Shown piece by piece: positions 29,640 to 37,937 of a DNA stretch of 64,000 bases. Positions within the stretch are counted from its first letter, which is position 1. Each line of letters begins with the position of its first letter. Source of the DNA: Demequina zhanjiangensis (GTDB lineage: Bacteria > Actinomycetota > Actinomycetes > Actinomycetales > Demequinaceae); contig NZ_JAUHPV010000001.1 in assembly GCF_030418315.1 (NCBI RefSeq), positions 186,001 to 250,000 of the forward strand, read 5' to 3'. Position numbers and translations under genes: made by a program. Below the pieces are notes generated by a model. The model was not told the DNA's origin and ran no database searches. It was given only the letters and a program-made list of their open reading frames with translations.

Positions 29640-30602
29640 TCAGGAGACGGAGACGACGACCTTGCCCAGGTGCTCGCCCGAGGCGACCCGGTCGATCGCC
29701 TCGCGGGCCTGCGTCAGTGGCACCACCTGATCGATCGTGGGCCGCAGGCCTGTCCGCACGAGCAGGTTCATCAGGGCTGCCAGGTCCTCACGCGTGCCCA
29801 TGGTCACGCCCTGGATGCGCAGCTCGTGGAAGAACACGCGGGTCAGCAGGGCGGGCTCGGGGTCGCCCGTCGTGTGTCCCGCGATCGCGATCGTGCCGCC
29901 GTTCTTGACGGACGCGATCGAGTGCTTCCACGTGGCGCGCCCCACGGTCTCGATCACCGCGTCGACGCGAGTCGGCAGACGATCGCCAGGCTCCACCGCG
30001 GCGACGGCGCCCATCCCGAGCGCGGCCTCACGCTTGCGCTCGCTGCGGGAGGTCGCGAAGACCTCGAGGCCCGACGCGGCCCCCAGCATGATCGCGGCGC
30101 TCGCGACGCCGCCACCGACGCCCTGCACGAGCACCGAGTCGCCGGGCTTCAGACCCGCGCCGTGGAACAGCATGCGGTAGGCGGTCAGCCACGCGGTCGG
30201 GAGGCAGGCGGCCTCCTCGAAGCTCAGCTCCTTCGGCTTGCGGATCAGGTTGGCGATGGGCACGGACACCTTCTCCGCGAGCGTGCCGGGGTAGCGCTCC
30301 GACAGGATGCTGCGCGGCTCCCTGGGTCCCACGCCATGACCGTCGGCGCCGATCACGCCGTGCACCACGACCTCGGTGCCGTCGGGCGCCACGCCTGCGG
30401 CGTCGCAGCCCAGGATCATCGGCAGCTGCTGCTCCGACAGGCCGACGCCCTTGAGGCTCCACAGGTCGTGGTGGTTGATCGACGCGGCACGGACGTCGAC
30501 CGTCGTCCAGTTGTCGCGGCTCTCGGGTTCGGGGCGGTCGCCCACCTCGAGGGCCGAGGCCGGGTCGTCGGGGCTGAATCGGGCGGCGTAGGCGGCAAGC
30601 AT
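29640..30602 (-). CDS. Zinc-less MDR/quinone-oxidoreductase-like protein
   Basis: A 320-residue medium-chain reductase. The N-terminal GroES-like fold contains ASINHHDLWSLKGVGL and LGCDAAGV. The Rossmann region is GDSVLVQGVGGGVASAAIMLGAA (about residue 150) with AVIETVGRATWKHSI later. The four-cysteine structural zinc loop is absent, and YPGTLAEKVSVP is typical of zinc-independent NADPH reductases. The substrate, a quinone or enone-type compound, is unknown. It reads in the same direction as pta-ackA but is separated from ackA by a terminator and a structured 328-base intergenic region. Confidence 0.85.
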   Translation of the reverse strand: MLAAYAARFSPDDPASALEVGDRPEPESRDNWTTVDVRAASINHHDLWSLKGVGLSEQQLPMILGCDAAGVAPDGTEVVVHGVIGADGHGVGPREPRSILSERYPGTLAEKVSVPIANLIRKPKELSFEEAACLPTAWLTAYRMLFHGAGLKPGDSVLVQGVGGGVASAAIMLGAASGLEVFATSRSERKREAALGMGAVAAVEPGDRLPTRVDAVIETVGRATWKHSIASVKNGGTIAIAGHTTGDPEPALLTRVFFHELRIQGVTMGTREDLAALMNLLVRTGLRPTIDQVVPLTQAREAIDRVASGEHLGKVVVSVS

Positions 30603-30744
30603 GCCTCCAACCTACGGCTGTCGAGGCAGGGGCGTCGGGGCGCGAGGTCCCAGATGGCCCGAGGAGCCGCACTCCGCCCGTGCGACCCGCGCTCGCCCGC
30701 GGCTCCCACGCCAGCCGTGCGCGTGCTCGTCCTGCAGGCACAGA

Positions 30745-30847
30745 CCCGACACTTCGAACCAATCCCAGCGCCGACACCCCGGCGACACTCCACATCGCCC
30801 CGCGACACGCTGGCGTGTCGCATCGCAGATTGGTTCAGAGTGTCGGG
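30745..30847. repeat. Nested inverted-repeat element with repeated CGACAC
   Basis: Outer arms 30745-30764 (CCCGACACTTCGAACCAATC) and 30828-30847 pair over 20 bases with two adjacent mismatches. Inside, GCGACACGC (30802-30810) and GCGTGTCGC (30813-30821) form a perfect nine-base-pair hairpin with a two-base loop. CGACAC occurs at 30748, 30772, 30783 and 30804, and its complement at 30815 and 30840. The structure is separate from the ackA terminator that follows. It could be a small miniature element, a protein-binding array or a processed RNA. I cannot identify it. Confidence 0.6.
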
Positions 30848-30864
30848 ACGCGGGGTGGGAGACG

Positions 30865-30904
30865 CACGAGGGCCCGCACCCCTGACGGGATGCGGGCCCT
30901 CGTG
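30865..30904 (-). terminator. Terminator of pta-ackA
   Basis: CACGAGGGCCCGCA (30865-30878) and its complement (30891-30904) form a fourteen-base-pair stem downstream of ackA on the minus strand. The stem is the same as that of the xfp terminator at 21470-21507, with a similar loop. Confidence 0.88.
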
Positions 30905-30930
30905 GCGGCGCTGGACGCGCCGGAGTCAGG

Positions 30931-32067
30931 TCAGGAGACCGCCGCGATCGACTGGAGCGCGATCTCGCGCTCCTCGTTCGTGGGGACCACCCAGATCTGC
31001 ACCGCGGAGTCGTCCGAGGAGACGAGCGCGGCCTGCTTCTTGCGGCCGGCGTTGCGCTCCTCGTCGATCTTGATGCCGAGGCCCTCGAGGCCCTTCATCG
31101 ACTCGAGGCGGACGATGTCGTCGTTCTCGCCGACGCCGGCGGTGAACACGATCGCATCCACGGCGCCCATGACTGCGAGGTACTGGCCGACGTACATCTT
31201 GATGCGACGCGTGTACACGTCGAGCGCGAGACGAGCCTCGTGGCTGCCTGCCTCGATCGCCTTGTGCACGTCACGCAGGTCCGAGTAGCCGCACATGCCG
31301 AGCAGGCCCGACTGCTTGTTGAACAGCGTGTCGATCTCGTCGATCGACATGCCGGCAGCACGGTGCAGGTGGAACACGACGGCCGGGTCGATCGTGCCGG
31401 TGCGCGAGCCCATCATGAGGCCGTCCAGCGGGGTGAGGCCCATGGACGTGTCGACGGCGCGGCCGGCCTGGACGGCGTCGGCGGAGGCGCCGTTGCCCAG
31501 GTGCAGCGTGATGATGTTGACGTCCTTGGGGTCCTTGCCCATGAGGCGGGCGGCCTCGCGGGACACGTAGCCGTGCGACGTGCCGTGGAACCCGTACTTG
31601 CGGATGCCGTGCTCCTTGGCCACCCGGATGTCGAGAGGGTAGGTGTAGGCCTCCTCGGGGAGCGTCGTGTGGAACGCCGTGTCGAACACCGCGACGTGCG
31701 GGATCTGCGGGAAGGCCGAGCGGGCCGCCGAGATGCCGGCCACGTGGCCGGGGTTGTGCAGCGGCGCGAGGACGGAGAGCTTGGCGATGCCGCGCTCCAC
31801 GTCGTCGTCGATGATGGTGGGCGCGGAGAACTCCTCGCCTCCCTGGACCACGCGGTGGCCGACGACCGTCAGCGCGCCGAGGTCCACGCCCGAGCCGGGC
31901 TCGCCGAGGGTCGCGATGATCTCCTGGATCGCGACCGCGTGATCGGTCACGCGCTCCACGATGCCGGAGGCCAGCGGCTCCTCCTTGGTGGTGTCGACCA
32001 CCTGGTACTTCACCGAGCTGGACCCGCAGTTGAGGACCAGGGCGATCCCCTCATAGTTCACTGCCAC
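30931..32067 (-). CDS. ackA: Acetate kinase
   Basis: About 378 residues. It converts acetyl-phosphate plus ADP to acetate plus ATP. Signatures are VLVLNCGSSSVKY (ALVLNCGSSSVKYQV here), VGHRVVQGGEEF, VFDTAFHTTLPEEAYTYPL, YGFHGTSHGYVS, TLHLGNGAS, DTSMGLTPLDGLMMGSRTGTIDP and FTAGVGEND. The frame begins at TTG 32079, which overlaps the pta stop. I prefer GTG 32067 because GAGG lies six bases upstream of it; the difference is four residues. It forms an operon with pta and ends in a strong terminator. Confidence 0.96.
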   Translation of the reverse strand: MAVNYEGIALVLNCGSSSVKYQVVDTTKEEPLASGIVERVTDHAVAIQEIIATLGEPGSGVDLGALTVVGHRVVQGGEEFSAPTIIDDDVERGIAKLSVLAPLHNPGHVAGISAARSAFPQIPHVAVFDTAFHTTLPEEAYTYPLDIRVAKEHGIRKYGFHGTSHGYVSREAARLMGKDPKDVNIITLHLGNGASADAVQAGRAVDTSMGLTPLDGLMMGSRTGTIDPAVVFHLHRAAGMSIDEIDTLFNKQSGLLGMCGYSDLRDVHKAIEAGSHEARLALDVYTRRIKMYVGQYLAVMGAVDAIVFTAGVGENDDIVRLESMKGLEGLGIKIDEERNAGRKKQAALVSSDDSAVQIWVVPTNEEREIALQSIAAVS

Positions 32068-32075
32068 TGTCTGCC

Positions 32076-34145
32076 TCAACCTTCCGAGTCGATCTGCTGT
32101 GCCTGGATGGCCGTGATGGCCACCGTGTTGACGATGTCCTGCACCAGGGCGCCCCTGGAGAGGTCGTTGACGGGCTTGCGCAGTCCCTGCAGGACCGGGC
32201 CGATCGCCACGGCGCCTGCGGAGCGCTGCACTGCCTTGTACGTATTGTTGCCGGTGTTGAGGTCGGGGAAGACCAGCACGGTCGCCTGGCCCGCCACAGG
32301 TGAGCCCGGCGCCTTGGATGCCGCGACCGACGGGTCGACGGCGGCGTCGTACTGGATGGGTCCCTCGACCAGGAGGTCGGGGCGACGCTCCTTGACGATC
32401 GCCGTGGCCTCGCGCACCTTGTCGACGTCCGAGCCGCGGCCGGACTCGCCGGTCGAGTAGGACAGCATCGCGATCTTGGGGTCGATGCCGAACTGCTCGG
32501 CGGTCGCGGCCGACGAGATGGCGATGTCCGCGAGCTCCTCAGCCGTGGGGTCCGGGTTGACGGCGCAGTCGCCGTACACGAGGACCCTGTCCGCGAGGCA
32601 CATGAGGAACACCGACGACACGATCGAGGTGCCGGGGATGGTCTTGATGATCTGGAACGACGGCGTGATGGTGTGGGCGGTGGTGTGAGCGGCGCCGGAG
32701 ACCATGCCGTCGGCGTCGCCCTCCTGAACCATCATCGTGCCGAAGTAGCTGACGTCCTGGACGCGGTCACGTGCGACGTCCATGGTCGCGCCCTTGTGCT
32801 TGCGCAGCTCGTAGTACTTCTGCGAGAAGCGGGACACGTACTCCTCGTCGTGGGGCGAGACGATGCGCGCCTTGTCCAGGTCGAGGCCGAGCTCGGCGCC
32901 ACGGGCGCGGATCGCAGACTCGTCGCCCAGGATGGTGAGCTCGACGACGTTGCGGCGCAGCAGGGTCGAGGCGGCGCGCAGGATGCGGTCGTCGCTGCCC
33001 TCCGGGAGCACGATGTGCTTCACGGAGCCGCGGGCGCGGTCCAGCAGGCGGTTCTCGAACATGAGCGGCGTGACCACGTCGGTGCGGGCCACGTCGAGCA
33101 GGCGGGTGAGCGCCTCGGCGTCCACGTGCGAGTCGAACATCGCGAGCGCGGTGTCCACCTTGAGCTGCGATTCGCGGTTCAGGCGGCCTCGGGTCGCCCA
33201 GCAGGTGCTGGCCGTGTCGTAGGTGCCGAGCTCGGTGGTCGCGATCGGCAGGGACGAGCCCAGGCCGTCGATGAGGCGGCGGATCGGCTCGGCGGGCTCG
33301 AAGCCGCCGTTGAGGATCACGCCCGACAGGGCGGGGAAGCCACCTGCCGCGTGGGCGGTCAGGAGCGCGAGCAGCGTGTCGGCGCGGTCGCCGGGGGTGA
33401 CGACGAGCGCACCCTCCTTGAGGCGGCCGAGCAGGTGCTCGGGGCTCATGGCGCCCACGACGATCGTGGAGACCTCACGCGACATCAGATCGGGCGATCC
33501 GGAGATCACGGTGCCGTTGACCGCCGAGATCAGGGACGCGAGCGACGGGGCGACGAGCAGCGGCTCCTCGGGGAGCGCGCCGCCGGCGAGGCCCTCGGGC
33601 AGCAGACGTGCGATCTCCTCGACGTCGGACGGCTCGCAACGGTTGGCGAACACCGCCGCGACGCGCGCGTGGTTGTTCTCCATCTCCTTGCGGGCGCCGT
33701 CGACCGTCTGCGCGATCTCGGTGGGGGTGCGGTCCATGCCGCGCACCACGAGCGCGACGGGCGCGCCCAGGTTGGCCGCGATGCGGGCGTTGAGCTCGAA
33801 CTCGGCTGCGGCGGACTTGTCGGTGTAGTCGGTGCCGACGATGACGACGGCATCGCACTTGCGCTCGACCTCGTGGTAGCGCTGCACGATCGTGGCGAGC
33901 GCCGCCTCGGGGTTGGCGTGGACGTCGTCGTAGGTGACGCCGACGCACTCCTCGTACGTCAGGTCGACGCCGTCGTGGCCGAGCAGGAGCTGGAGGACGT
34001 AGTCGGAGCCGTCGGCGACGCGTGCCACGGGACGGAAGATCCCGACGCGCCCGACGGTGCGGGAGAGCATCGCTGTGATGCCCAGGGCGATGGTGGACTT
34101 GCCTGTGTCGCCCTCAGTGGAGGCGATGTAGATGCTTCTAGACAC
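32076..34145 (-). CDS. pta: Phosphate acetyltransferase (long form)
   Basis: 689 residues. It interconverts acetyl-CoA and acetyl-phosphate. The N-terminal ~350 residues are a BioD-like P-loop domain (IYIASTEGDTGKSTIALGI) and a DRTGG domain around residues 215-325; the C-terminal ~330 residues are the catalytic PTA domain (KHIVLPEGSDDRILRA; VSGAAHTTAHTITPSFQIIKT; LVFPDLNTGNNTYKAVQRSAGA). GTG 34145 lies seven bases after a putative -10 (CATTCT) and begins at the conserved SRSIYIAS. Upstream in-frame codons are not conserved. It is coupled to ackA by overlap and works with phosphoketolase and acetate kinase. Confidence 0.95.
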   Translation of the reverse strand: MSRSIYIASTEGDTGKSTIALGITAMLSRTVGRVGIFRPVARVADGSDYVLQLLLGHDGVDLTYEECVGVTYDDVHANPEAALATIVQRYHEVERKCDAVVIVGTDYTDKSAAAEFELNARIAANLGAPVALVVRGMDRTPTEIAQTVDGARKEMENNHARVAAVFANRCEPSDVEEIARLLPEGLAGGALPEEPLLVAPSLASLISAVNGTVISGSPDLMSREVSTIVVGAMSPEHLLGRLKEGALVVTPGDRADTLLALLTAHAAGGFPALSGVILNGGFEPAEPIRRLIDGLGSSLPIATTELGTYDTASTCWATRGRLNRESQLKVDTALAMFDSHVDAEALTRLLDVARTDVVTPLMFENRLLDRARGSVKHIVLPEGSDDRILRAASTLLRRNVVELTILGDESAIRARGAELGLDLDKARIVSPHDEEYVSRFSQKYYELRKHKGATMDVARDRVQDVSYFGTMMVQEGDADGMVSGAAHTTAHTITPSFQIIKTIPGTSIVSSVFLMCLADRVLVYGDCAVNPDPTAEELADIAISSAATAEQFGIDPKIAMLSYSTGESGRGSDVDKVREATAIVKERRPDLLVEGPIQYDAAVDPSVAASKAPGSPVAGQATVLVFPDLNTGNNTYKAVQRSAGAVAIGPVLQGLRKPVNDLSRGALVQDIVNTVAITAIQAQQIDSEG

Positions 34146-34152
34146 GACTTCA

Positions 34153-34158
34153 AGAATG
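34153..34158 (-). promoter_or_regulatory. Putative -10 hexamer of pta-ackA
   Basis: CATTCT on the minus strand, seven bases before GTG 34145. It lies in an 18-base block (34163-34146) almost identical to the xfp promoter. Confidence 0.45.
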
Positions 34159-34190
34159 GCACGTGTTCGGCAGTGGTGGTCTGCGACTGA

Positions 34191-34204
34191 GGGCCCAAGG
34201 TCCT
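34191..34204 (-). promoter_or_regulatory. Shared box upstream of pta-ackA (DevR/DosR-like spacing)
   Basis: On the minus strand AGGAC-CTTG-GGCCC. It matches the ldh box (GGGAC-CTAG-GGCCC) at 12 of 14 positions and shares AGGACCTTGG with the xfp box. It ends 32 bases before the putative -10. Confidence 0.55.
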
Positions 34205-34295
34205 GAGAGCGGCCGTTCGTCCAGGTTGTACGGCTTCGCACCGTTGAGAATGTGAGTTGTGCAACGCGTCGTCGCGTGGCGTCAGAGCTCGGCCC

Positions 34296-34331
34296 TACAC
34301 TCCGAGACAAGGCATGCCCCCTTGGGCATGC
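34296..34331 (+). promoter_or_regulatory. -10 hexamer and leader hairpin of first diguanylate cyclase gene
   Basis: TACACT (34296-34301) is a likely -10. Just after the expected start of transcription, GCATGCCC (34312-34319) and GGGCATGC (34324-34331) form a perfect eight-base-pair hairpin with a CCTT loop. An alternative ATG at 34328 would be buried in it. Confidence 0.45.
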
Positions 34332-34375
34332 TCGCCAAGGCCCACGCGTCGGGCCGGAGTCTGGGGGTGGGCGCG

Positions 34376-35527
34376 ATGAGCTCTCGCGCGCTCGAGCGAG
34401 CCGGGGCGTGGTTCGCGCGTGCCTCGGACCGCGGCGCTGAGAAGGTGCCTGAGGGCCTGGTGCGCACCGTCCAGGGGTCCAACCACTTCTTCCTGCTGTC
34501 CTCCGTCACGAACACGCCGATCGCGATCATGATCGCCGTGGCGGCATGGCCGCAGACCCTCGGGCCCGCGATCGCGCACGTGGCGATGATCGCCGCGCTG
34601 CTGGTCGCGGTGTTCTTCAACGGCCGCGGACTGCACGTCGCCGCCACCCTCGTCGGTGTGGGCCTGCCGATCATCCAGTTCGTCTACCTTGCGGCGCTGT
34701 TCTCGGAGCGGGCCCGGTTCGAGCTGCACCTCCTGCTTCTCGGCGGACTCGTCTACGTGGTGTTCCTGCCGAGCCGCTGGCGGTGGGGGCTGCTCGCCTC
34801 GGCGTTCGGCGTCGCCGCGGCCGCGCTGCTGGTGGCGCTGCCCGCGTTCGACGCCCCTCGCGTCGATGTTCCCGACTGGTGGCTGTCGGCGATCGGGATC
34901 TACAACATGGGCGCGGCCGCGCTGTTCGTGTTCCTGGTCGGCTACTTCAACTACGGGTACCTGCAGCGGGAGCGGGGAAAGAGCGCCCTGCTGCTCGAGG
35001 AGGCGCGGCAGATCGCCGTCACGGACGCGCTGACGGGCCTGTACAACAGGCGCGGGATCGAGCCTGAGCTGCAGGCGGTGCAGCGCGAGGGCGACTTCTC
35101 GCTCGCGATCGTCGACGTGGACCACTTCAAGCAGGTCAACGACCACCTGGGTCACCAGGCGGGTGACGACGTGCTGGCCGACATCGCGCGCATGCTGCGC
35201 GACTCGCTCCCTCGGACCGTCGCGATCTCGCGATGGGGAGGCGAGGAGTTCCTGGTGCTGATGCCGCAGACAGGGCTGCAGGACTCGCTCAGCCTCCTCG
35301 AGGCCGCGCGCCTCGCCATCGACCACGAGGTCACCGGGGAGAGCGGCAGCGAGAGGGTGACGATCTCGGCGGGGGTCGTGCGCGTCGAGCGCCCCGCACC
35401 GATCGACATCGTGCTCGCGCGCGCCGACGCGCAGCTCTACGAGGCGAAGCGCGACGGCCGCAACAACGTGCGGGGCGTCGTGCTTCGCGAGCGCGCACGT
35501 CCGCGAGGCACCGACGCCGACGCCTAG
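34376..35527 (+). CDS. Membrane diguanylate cyclase (GGEEF, no I-site)
   Basis: About 383 residues. The N-terminal half (about residues 30-200) has five to six membrane helices with no recognised sensor domain. The C-terminal GGDEF domain starts at TDALTGLYNRRGIEPEL and has SRWGGEEFLVLMPQTG as the active site. It should make cyclic di-GMP from two GTP. The inhibitory I-site RxxD expected nine residues before GGEEF is missing (PRTV instead), so feedback inhibition is unlikely. The start is uncertain: ATG 34376 is chosen, ATG 34328 being the alternative. It is followed 84 bases later by another diguanylate cyclase gene. Confidence 0.85.
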   Translation: MSSRALERAGAWFARASDRGAEKVPEGLVRTVQGSNHFFLLSSVTNTPIAIMIAVAAWPQTLGPAIAHVAMIAALLVAVFFNGRGLHVAATLVGVGLPIIQFVYLAALFSERARFELHLLLLGGLVYVVFLPSRWRWGLLASAFGVAAAALLVALPAFDAPRVDVPDWWLSAIGIYNMGAAALFVFLVGYFNYGYLQRERGKSALLLEEARQIAVTDALTGLYNRRGIEPELQAVQREGDFSLAIVDVDHFKQVNDHLGHQAGDDVLADIARMLRDSLPRTVAISRWGGEEFLVLMPQTGLQDSLSLLEAARLAIDHEVTGESGSERVTISAGVVRVERPAPIDIVLARADAQLYEAKRDGRNNVRGVVLRERARPRGTDADA

Positions 35528-35548
35528 CGCTGGGGATGCGCGTGGACA

Positions 35549-35554
35549 TAGGGT
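35549..35554 (+). promoter_or_regulatory. Putative -10 hexamer of second diguanylate cyclase operon
   Basis: TAGGGT lies between the two cyclase genes, giving a leader of about 50 bases that contains AAGGAG before ATG 35612. Confidence 0.4.
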
Positions 35555-35611
35555 GGGGGCCGCACGGGGTGGTCGGCCCCGCCGTCCCCGCGAGCAAGGA
35601 GCCGGATCCGC

Positions 35612-36799
35612 ATGAGCGCTGAGGCCGCGCCGATCAGCGGCGCCGTCAACCTGCGTGACAGCTACCTTGGCGCACCCTCGCGCACGATCCAGGCCGTCAT
35701 GGTGCTGGTCGCCGCGCTCTCCGCGGGCTACTCGGCGGTGTTCCTGGTGTACGACCGCGAGGCGCTCGCGGGTCTGATCGCGGTCGATCTGCTGTGCATG
35801 GTCGCGCTGCTCGCCGGCGTGGTGCTGGTGCGTCGTGGGCTCCAGCTCCAGGGCGCGTTGCTGGTGCTCACCCTCATGATCCTGCAGATCGTCGTGTCGA
35901 CGCGGTATCTGGGCTGGCAGTCAGGGGTGCACCTGTACCTGATCTCCGGCGGTGCGCTCGCGATCCTCGTCTTCACGGACGCGCAGCGCGTGCTGCGGTG
36001 GCTGTTCGGCGCGGGGGCCGCGATCGTGTTCGTGGTCTGTCAGTTCCTGCTGCCGAGCTCGAGCGCGATCGTGCAGGTGTCGGAGCAGTCGCTGTCGGTG
36101 ATGTTCACGCTGAACGCGGTGCTGACGGCCCTGGTGACGACCGCCTTCGCGATGACGGCGCATGCGCGCGCGACCCAGGCCTGGAAGCAGGCGGTGGAGG
36201 CGACTGCCCGCGCGGAGTATCTGGCGAACACCGACACCCTGACGGGCCTGCCCAACCGGCGGCCTGTGCTGGACGTGCTCGAGGACCTGTCGCGTCAGGG
36301 GTCGGGTGCGTTCTGCCTGGCGATCGCGGACCTGGACCACTTCAAGAAGCTGAACGACACGTACGGCCACCAGTGCGGTGACCGTGTGCTCGCGACGGTT
36401 GGGCGACGCCTGCGTCAGGAGCTGCGGGTCACCGACACGATCGGCCGCTGGGGTGGCGAGGAGTTCCTGTTCGTCATGCCTGGCGTGGCGGTGGACGACG
36501 CGCAGGTGATGATGGAGCGGATCCGCCGGATCGTCGCCGACCACGTGGTGCCGTGCACCGGCCATTCGCATGAGGTGCAGATCTCGATCGGCCTCGCCGA
36601 CGGGCTCGAGGACGAGATGAGCCACCGGGTCATCAAGCGCGCCGACGACGCGCTGTACGAGGCGAAGGCGGGCGGACGCAACCAGGTGTGCGTGCGCTCG
36701 ATCCACGATCTTGCGCCGGGCTCCGACGCGGATCGCGCGCTGCAGGCGCATCTGCGGGCGACGCGGGCCGCGGCGCGGCCGAGCGGCACGGACGCGTGA
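35612..36799 (+). CDS. Membrane diguanylate cyclase (GGEEF, I-site present)
   Basis: 395 residues. About six membrane helices occupy residues 25-190 and a linker helix leads to the GGDEF domain (TDTLTGLPNRRPVLDVLEDL). The active site is GRWGGEEFLFVMPG and is preceded by an intact I-site, RVTD, so the enzyme is likely product-inhibited. AAGGAG precedes ATG 35612. The stop overlaps the GTG of the SURF1 gene (GTGA). It thus heads a chain of four overlapping genes ending in guaA, the GMP synthase whose product feeds the GTP pool it uses. Confidence 0.88.
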   Translation: MSAEAAPISGAVNLRDSYLGAPSRTIQAVMVLVAALSAGYSAVFLVYDREALAGLIAVDLLCMVALLAGVVLVRRGLQLQGALLVLTLMILQIVVSTRYLGWQSGVHLYLISGGALAILVFTDAQRVLRWLFGAGAAIVFVVCQFLLPSSSAIVQVSEQSLSVMFTLNAVLTALVTTAFAMTAHARATQAWKQAVEATARAEYLANTDTLTGLPNRRPVLDVLEDLSRQGSGAFCLAIADLDHFKKLNDTYGHQCGDRVLATVGRRLRQELRVTDTIGRWGGEEFLFVMPGVAVDDAQVMMERIRRIVADHVVPCTGHSHEVQISIGLADGLEDEMSHRVIKRADDALYEAKAGGRNQVCVRSIHDLAPGSDADRALQAHLRATRAAARPSGTDA

Positions 36800-37557
36800 G
36801 CGGGACGCGCGGGCGCCTTCGCTGGGGCGCCCTGATGCTGGCGACCGTCATCATGCTGGCCGCGATCGCGGTGACGGGCTCGCTCGGCTGGTGGCAGTGG
36901 ACCCGCGCGCACGAGACCGGACGCACCGTCTACCCGGAGGCGGCGGTGCCGCTCGCGGAGGTGGTGTCCCCGGGCGACCCGTCGGGACCTGAGATCGGGC
37001 GTCAGGTGATCGTGGACGGGGAGTGGGCCGACGCGGAGGTGTTCGTCGTCACGGGTCGCGAGGTGGAGGGTCAGGACGCGCAGCTGCTGGTGCGCGCCTT
37101 CACCGTCGACGCCGACGCGACGGGCACCGGCCAGGCGGCGACGCTCGCGGTGATCGCCGGGTGGGCCCCGGCCGACGCGACCCCTGCCGTGGACGTGCCG
37201 GAGGGCCCTGTGACGTTGGAGGGGTATCTGCGGGCCTCGGAGGCCGCGGTGCCTGCTCCGACCGGTTCGGACGTCGATGCGACGGCCGTGGGCGCGGCGT
37301 CGACCTCGGGCCTTGCGCAGTCGTGGGAGCCGCCGCTGTACTCGGCGGTGCTCGTGTCCTACGACGCAGTCGAGGGCTGGAGCCCGCTCGAGCCGCTCGA
37401 GCCGACGCAGGAGACGAACATCCGCAACGCCGCGTATGCGATCGAGTGGTGGATCTTCGGCGCCTTCGCCGCGTTCGTCGCCGTGCGGTGGATGCGTGAC
37501 AATGGGCGCGTGCGTCCCGACGGGGACGCGGATCCCCGACCCCAGGAGGACCAGTGA
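36796..37557 (+). CDS. SURF1 family protein
   Basis: A 253-residue membrane protein with a TM helix near the N-terminus (ALMLATVIMLAAIAVTGSLGWWQW) and another near the C-terminus (NAAYAIEWWIFGAFAAFVAVRW). Between them is the extracytoplasmic SURF1 domain (RQVIVDGEWADAEVFVVTGR; VIAGWAPAD; VTLEGYLRASE). SURF1 proteins assist haem-copper cytochrome oxidase assembly. No oxidase genes are nearby. GTG 36796 overlaps the upstream stop and its own stop overlaps the next start. Confidence 0.88.
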   Translation: MSGTRGRLRWGALMLATVIMLAAIAVTGSLGWWQWTRAHETGRTVYPEAAVPLAEVVSPGDPSGPEIGRQVIVDGEWADAEVFVVTGREVEGQDAQLLVRAFTVDADATGTGQAATLAVIAGWAPADATPAVDVPEGPVTLEGYLRASEAAVPAPTGSDVDATAVGAASTSGLAQSWEPPLYSAVLVSYDAVEGWSPLEPLEPTQETNIRNAAYAIEWWIFGAFAAFVAVRWMRDNGRVRPDGDADPRPQEDQ

Positions 37558-37937
37558 CAGACCCGGCCGCCGAGCCTGAGACCACCGCAGCGTCGGACGG
37601 CGCCCGCGACCCGAAGCTCGCGGGGGCGCTGACGCGTTACCGCGCGATGGCGATCATCACGGGCGTGTTCCTGATTACGGTGTTCGTGGGTCTGCTGAGG
37701 TATCTGCCGTTCATCGACCTGACCGACGGCCCCGTCGACTCGTTCTTCTCAGGCGTCGCGATCATCCACGGTTGGATCTATGTGGCCTACCTGATCACTG
37801 TGGTCATGCTGTGGTCGCGGATGCGTTGGGGCCTGGGCCGCCTGATCTACATGGCTGCGGGAGGCGTCGTGCCGCTGCTGTCGTTCTTCGCCGAGCGCCG
37901 CATCGCGCGCGAGGTCGCCGGTAGTGTGAACCCGTGA
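37554..37937 (+). CDS. DUF3817 family membrane protein
   Basis: A 127-residue protein with three membrane helices (about residues 30-48, 68-88, 95-112). The family pattern is [26 protein letters not shown] followed by [27 protein letters not shown]. This family is widespread in actinobacteria, often next to guaA, and its function is unknown; related proteins resemble YdzA-like integral membrane proteins. GTG 37554 overlaps the SURF1 stop, and its stop overlaps the guaA start (GTGA). Confidence 0.85.
   Translation: MTDPAAEPETTAASDGARDPKLAGALTRYRAMAIITGVFLITVFVGLLRYLPFIDLTDGPVDSFFSGVAIIHGWIYVAYLITVVMLWSRMRWGLGRLIYMAAGGVVPLLSFFAERRIAREVAGSVNP

Larger units (their letters stand above)
30603..30930. 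other. Structured intergenic region between ackA and MDR gene
   Basis: No gene is visible in these 328 bases. Positions 30603-30740 hold the presumed MDR promoter, without a clear motif. 30745-30847 is a long imperfect inverted repeat with an internal hairpin, and 30865-30904 is the ackA terminator. Confidence 0.7.

Noticed and set aside
30638..30655. GGTCCC and GGCCC near the MDR promoter considered as another copy of the shared fermentation box.
   Set aside because: The half-sites are in direct rather than inverted orientation and do not fit the other boxes.
30603..30930. tRNA or CRISPR-like repeat suspected in the ackA-MDR intergenic region because of repeated CGACAC and hairpins.
   Set aside because: No cloverleaf or CCA-type acceptor arm and no evenly spaced repeats with unique spacers.
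34302..34375. Possible c-di-GMP riboswitch in the leader of the first diguanylate cyclase gene.
   Set aside because: The leader is too short and lacks the conserved GEMM-I core; only a simple hairpin is present.
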